This document shows, one piece after another, positions 61,265-64,000 of a stretch of DNA of 64,000 bases (positions are counted from its first letter, which is position 1; each line of letters opens with the position of its first letter). The stretch comes from Bacteroidota bacterium. GTDB taxonomy: Bacteria; Bacteroidota; Bacteroidia; Flavobacteriales; Weeksellaceae. The notes under the pieces were generated by a model. The model was not told the origin of the DNA, did not search any database, and saw only the letters and a program-made list of their open reading frames with translations. Where the stretch lies: positions 1 through 64,000 of the forward strand of contig JAEXBA010000019.1 in NCBI GenBank assembly GCA_023457935.1, given 5' to 3'. Position numbers and translations under genes: made by a program.

Positions 61265-62149
61265 ATGGGAATAATCCTGAAGCCGATAGACGTCGTGGAA
61301 GACATCTCGCGCGAAGATTTCTACAGCAAATACCTGCGGCCAAGAAAGCCTGTAGTTATAAAAAATATGGCCAGAACATGGCCTGCTTACCGTAAATGGA
61401 CTCTTGATTACATGAAAGAAACGGTAGGCGATGTCGAAGTTCCCCTTTATGATTCTTCAAAAGCCGATCCGGCGGCGCCAATCAATGCATCAGCTGCAAA
61501 AATGAAGTTCGGTGATTATATTGACCTTATCAGAAAAGAACCTACCGATCTCCGTATTTTTCTGTTTGATCCTATTAAGCAGGCGCCAAAACTTCTCGAA
61601 GACTATGTTTTTCCGAAAGATCTGATGGGCGGATTTCTGGACAAATATCCAAGTATGTTTTTCGGCGGCAAGGGCTCTGTTACATTCTTACATTATGATA
61701 TCGATCTGGCGCATATTTTCCATACGCATTTCAACGGAAGAAAGCATATTCTTCTGTTTGATTATAAGTGGAAAGACCGTCTGTACCGGTTGCCTTTCGC
61801 AACGTATGCCCTGGAAGATTACAATATTGAACAGCCTGACTTCGAAAACTTTCCTGCGCTGGACGGCGTTGAAGGAATTGAATGCTATCTTGAACACGGC
61901 GATACGCTGTTTATGCCGACCGGCTGGTGGCACTGGATGAAATATCTTGACGGAAGTTTTTCAATTTCCCTGCGGGCCTGGGACAAAAGCTGGAAAAAAA
62001 AGGCACATTCACTCTGGAATCTTACCGTTCATCGGAATTTTGATAACTTTATGAAAGCAAGGTTCAAAAAGAAATATATGGACTGGAAAGAGAAGAAAGC
62101 CATTGAAAGGGCGAACTACGCATTACGAAGAGGACTTCCTAAAAAATAA
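61265..62149 (+). CDS. Cupin-like JmjC-type oxygenase domain protein
   Basis: The 294-residue protein resembles cupin_8/JmjC-like proteins: RKPVVIKNMARTWPAYRKW at the N-terminus, a HYDIDLAHIFHTHFNGRKHILLF block holding an HxD-type iron site, and GDTLFMPTGWWHWMKYLDGSFSISLR carrying the distal His. These proteins are Fe(II)/2-oxoglutarate dioxygenases or their inactive relatives; the hydroxylated target is unknown. The basic C-terminus (KKKYMDWKEKKAIERA) may bind nucleic acid or ribosomes, which is inference. It is monocistronic and converges on lepA. Confidence 0.82.
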   Translation: MGIILKPIDVVEDISREDFYSKYLRPRKPVVIKNMARTWPAYRKWTLDYMKETVGDVEVPLYDSSKADPAAPINASAAKMKFGDYIDLIRKEPTDLRIFLFDPIKQAPKLLEDYVFPKDLMGGFLDKYPSMFFGGKGSVTFLHYDIDLAHIFHTHFNGRKHILLFDYKWKDRLYRLPFATYALEDYNIEQPDFENFPALDGVEGIECYLEHGDTLFMPTGWWHWMKYLDGSFSISLRAWDKSWKKKAHSLWNLTVHRNFDNFMKARFKKKYMDWKEKKAIERANYALRRGLPKK

Positions 62150-62176
62150 AAAATCCACCGTTCCGGTGGATTTTTC
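62148..62176. terminator. Bidirectional terminator between cupin gene and lepA
   Basis: AAATCCACCG pairs with CGGTGGATTT around three bases, flanked by an A-run and TTTTTC. It serves two converging genes. Confidence 0.85.
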
Positions 62177-62192
62177 TGTTTAAACTAAAATT

Positions 62193-63989
62193 TTAGTCGT
62201 TGAGTTTCAGAACGGCCATAAATGCGCTTTGCGGGACTTCAACACGGCCAATTTGCTTCATTTTTTTCTTACCTTCCTTCTGTTTTTCAAGAAGTTTACG
62301 CTTTCTGGAAATATCACCTCCGTAACATTTCGCAGTAACGTCTTTTCTTAGAGCTTTTACATTCTCACGGGCAATTACCTTTGCTCCGAGCGCTGCCTGA
62401 ATTGCAATATCAAACTGCTGTCTCGGAATAAGTTCACGCAATTTCTCACACATTTTCTTCCCGATATAATAAGCATTGCTTTCGTGAATAAGTGAGGAAA
62501 GTGCATCCACCATATCGCCGTTGATCAGAATATCCATCTTCACCAGTTTTGATGCGCGGAATCCAATCGGATGATAGTCAAACGATGCATATCCTTTCGA
62601 AATGGATTTCAGACGGTCATAAAAATCAAAAACAACTTCGGAAAGAGGCATATTGAAAACAAGTTCAACACGGTCTGCCGTTAGATAACTCTGGTTCACT
62701 ATTTCACCACGTTTTTCAATACAAAGCGTCATCACCGAACCTACAAACTCCGATTTTGTAATGATGGTTGCCTTGATGTACGGTTCCTCAACGCGGTCCA
62801 GACCGGCTGGATCAAGCATATCTGAAGGATTGTTAATCAGAATCATGTTGTCTGGCTCTTTCTTGGAATACCCGTGATAGGAAACGTTGGGCACTGTTGT
62901 GATGACATTCATATTGAACTCACGGTCCAGCCTTTCCTGAACAATTTCCATGTGAAGCATTCCGAGGAATCCGCAACGGAAACCGAAACCAAGCGCGGCC
63001 GAGCTTTCAGCTTCGAAAACCAATGATGCGTCATTCAGTCTGAGTTTTTCCAGAGAGGTTCTCAGTTCTTCAAAATCCTCGGATTCAATAGGGTAAATTC
63101 CTGCAAAAACCATTGGCTTAACTTCCTCAAAACCTTCAATAGCCGCAGAGGCAGGATTTTCAACAGAAGTTATCGTATCGCCCACTTTTACATCGCGGGC
63201 GTCTTTGATTCCGGAGATAATATAACCAACATCTCCGCATTTTATTTCGTTCTTGGCCACCTGTTTCAGCTTCAGAGTTCCTACTTCATCAGCGTCGTAG
63301 GTTTTTTCTGTAGCCATGAATTTTACTTTCTGTCCTTTTCTGATGGTTCCGTTTACTACTTTAAAGTACGCTTCGATACCGCGGAAAGGGTTGAAAACAG
63401 AGTCAAAAATAAGTGCCTGCAGCGGTGCATCCGGATCTCCTTTCGGTGCCGGAATTCTTTCCACAATCTGTTCAAGCAGATGATGAACGCCCTCGCCTGT
63501 TTTACCGGAAACTCTCAAAACGTCTTCAGGAGCACAGCCCAGAAGATTCACAATTTCATCGGTTACCTCTTCCGGATTTGCTGACGGCAGATCAATTTTA
63601 TTAAGGATAGGGATGATTTCCAGATCATTTTCAAGTGCGAGGTAAAGATTGCTTATCGTCTGTGCCTGAATACTTTGCGCAGCATCAACAATAAGAAGCG
63701 CACCTTCGCACGCAGCGATTGATCTTGACACTTCATAGGAAAAGTCAACGTGTCCGGGTGTATCGATAAGGTTAAGGACATATTTTTCGCCGTTGAGCTC
63801 ATAATCCATCTGAATTGCGTGCGACTTGATGGTGATCCCGCGTTCTTTTTCAAGATCCATATCATCCAGCGTCTGCGCCTGCAACTCTCTCTGTGTCACG
63901 GTGTTGGTATATTCCAAAAGGCGGTCGGCCAGGGTGGATTTACCGTGATCGATATGAGCAATGATGCAAAAATTTCTGATATTCTTCAT
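62193..63989 (-). CDS. lepA: Elongation factor 4 (LepA)
   Basis: EF4 is a ribosome-dependent GTPase that affects translation elongation or back-translocation and subunit assembly. The 598-residue protein has the G1 loop IAHIDHGKSTLADRL (11-25), DMDLEKERGITIKSH, DTPGHVDFSYE, NKID, and the LepA-specific C-terminal domain with CYGGDISRKRKLLEKQKEGKKKMK. The 598-residue length is standard. The complete frame begins at 63989, 11 bases from the window end. Its upstream region is outside the window, so the promoter cannot be assessed. Confidence 0.97.
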   Translation of the reverse strand: MKNIRNFCIIAHIDHGKSTLADRLLEYTNTVTQRELQAQTLDDMDLEKERGITIKSHAIQMDYELNGEKYVLNLIDTPGHVDFSYEVSRSIAACEGALLIVDAAQSIQAQTISNLYLALENDLEIIPILNKIDLPSANPEEVTDEIVNLLGCAPEDVLRVSGKTGEGVHHLLEQIVERIPAPKGDPDAPLQALIFDSVFNPFRGIEAYFKVVNGTIRKGQKVKFMATEKTYDADEVGTLKLKQVAKNEIKCGDVGYIISGIKDARDVKVGDTITSVENPASAAIEGFEEVKPMVFAGIYPIESEDFEELRTSLEKLRLNDASLVFEAESSAALGFGFRCGFLGMLHMEIVQERLDREFNMNVITTVPNVSYHGYSKKEPDNMILINNPSDMLDPAGLDRVEEPYIKATIITKSEFVGSVMTLCIEKRGEIVNQSYLTADRVELVFNMPLSEVVFDFYDRLKSISKGYASFDYHPIGFRASKLVKMDILINGDMVDALSSLIHESNAYYIGKKMCEKLRELIPRQQFDIAIQAALGAKVIARENVKALRKDVTAKCYGGDISRKRKLLEKQKEGKKKMKQIGRVEVPQSAFMAVLKLND

Positions 63990-64000
63990 TAGAATTTTTA

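Overview
The window looks like a chromosomal segment from a member of the Bacteroidota, class Flavobacteriia, most likely a Chryseobacterium-like Weeksellaceae. The signs are many start-proximal boxes matching TAnnTTTG (the -7 element of the Bacteroidetes housekeeping promoter), an almost complete lack of purine-rich Shine-Dalgarno sites, GLPGLI-family secreted proteins beside a TonB-dependent receptor, a DUF2795 protein, a bacterial GH3 protein, and a division cluster with a very long FtsZ. The genus is an inference from gene content and protein character; no database search was run. No rRNA, CRISPR array, integrase, transposase or prophage was seen.

Layout. 0-19 kb is a mosaic of housekeeping genes: OsmC-like peroxiredoxin, HMG-CoA lyase, peptidase T, an LpxH-like phosphoesterase, thioesterase-thiL, a large AsmA-like envelope protein, DUF2797, a UDP-sugar epimerase, DUF2795, secA, a small beta-barrel protein, a ROK glucokinase, msrA, and a DUF3267-elaA-engB run. 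19.2-35.9 kb is the division and cell-wall (dcw) operon, all on the plus strand: mraZ, rsmH, ftsL-like, ftsI-type PBP, murE, mraY, murD, ftsW, murG, murC, ftsQ, ftsA, ftsZ, then yqeY. It builds lipid II and assembles the divisome. murF and ddl are absent, and several of its gaps carry short palindromic or word repeats.

36-45.8 kb holds a bacilliredoxin, a GH3-family acyl-amide synthetase, a minus-strand operon mutL-rhomboid-EEP nuclease-lipoprotein, a three-gene tRNA operon (Leu-UAG, Gly-GCC, Leu-UAA), a DUF3127 OB-fold protein with an SSB-like tail, aat, a DMT exporter and an M20 amidohydrolase. 45.8-49.4 kb is the most accessory-looking part: a tight minus-strand operon of unrecognised small membrane or secreted proteins, some below 60 codons, next to a TPR/AraC-type regulator whose reading frame continues upstream without a start and so appears 5'-truncated.

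49.4-64 kb contains a TPR protein, glmM, a beta-barrel outer-membrane protein, the ferrous-iron system feoA-feoB plus a 48-residue Cys-rich membrane protein, two GLPGLI proteins and a TonB-dependent receptor with a shared upstream motif, a DinB-like protein, a cupin/JmjC-like protein and lepA. The best candidates for new biology are the 45.9-47.9 kb small-protein operon and its truncated regulator, the shared receptor/GLPGLI promoter motif, the intergenic repeats of the dcw operon, and start codons so close to -7 boxes that several mRNAs may be leaderless.
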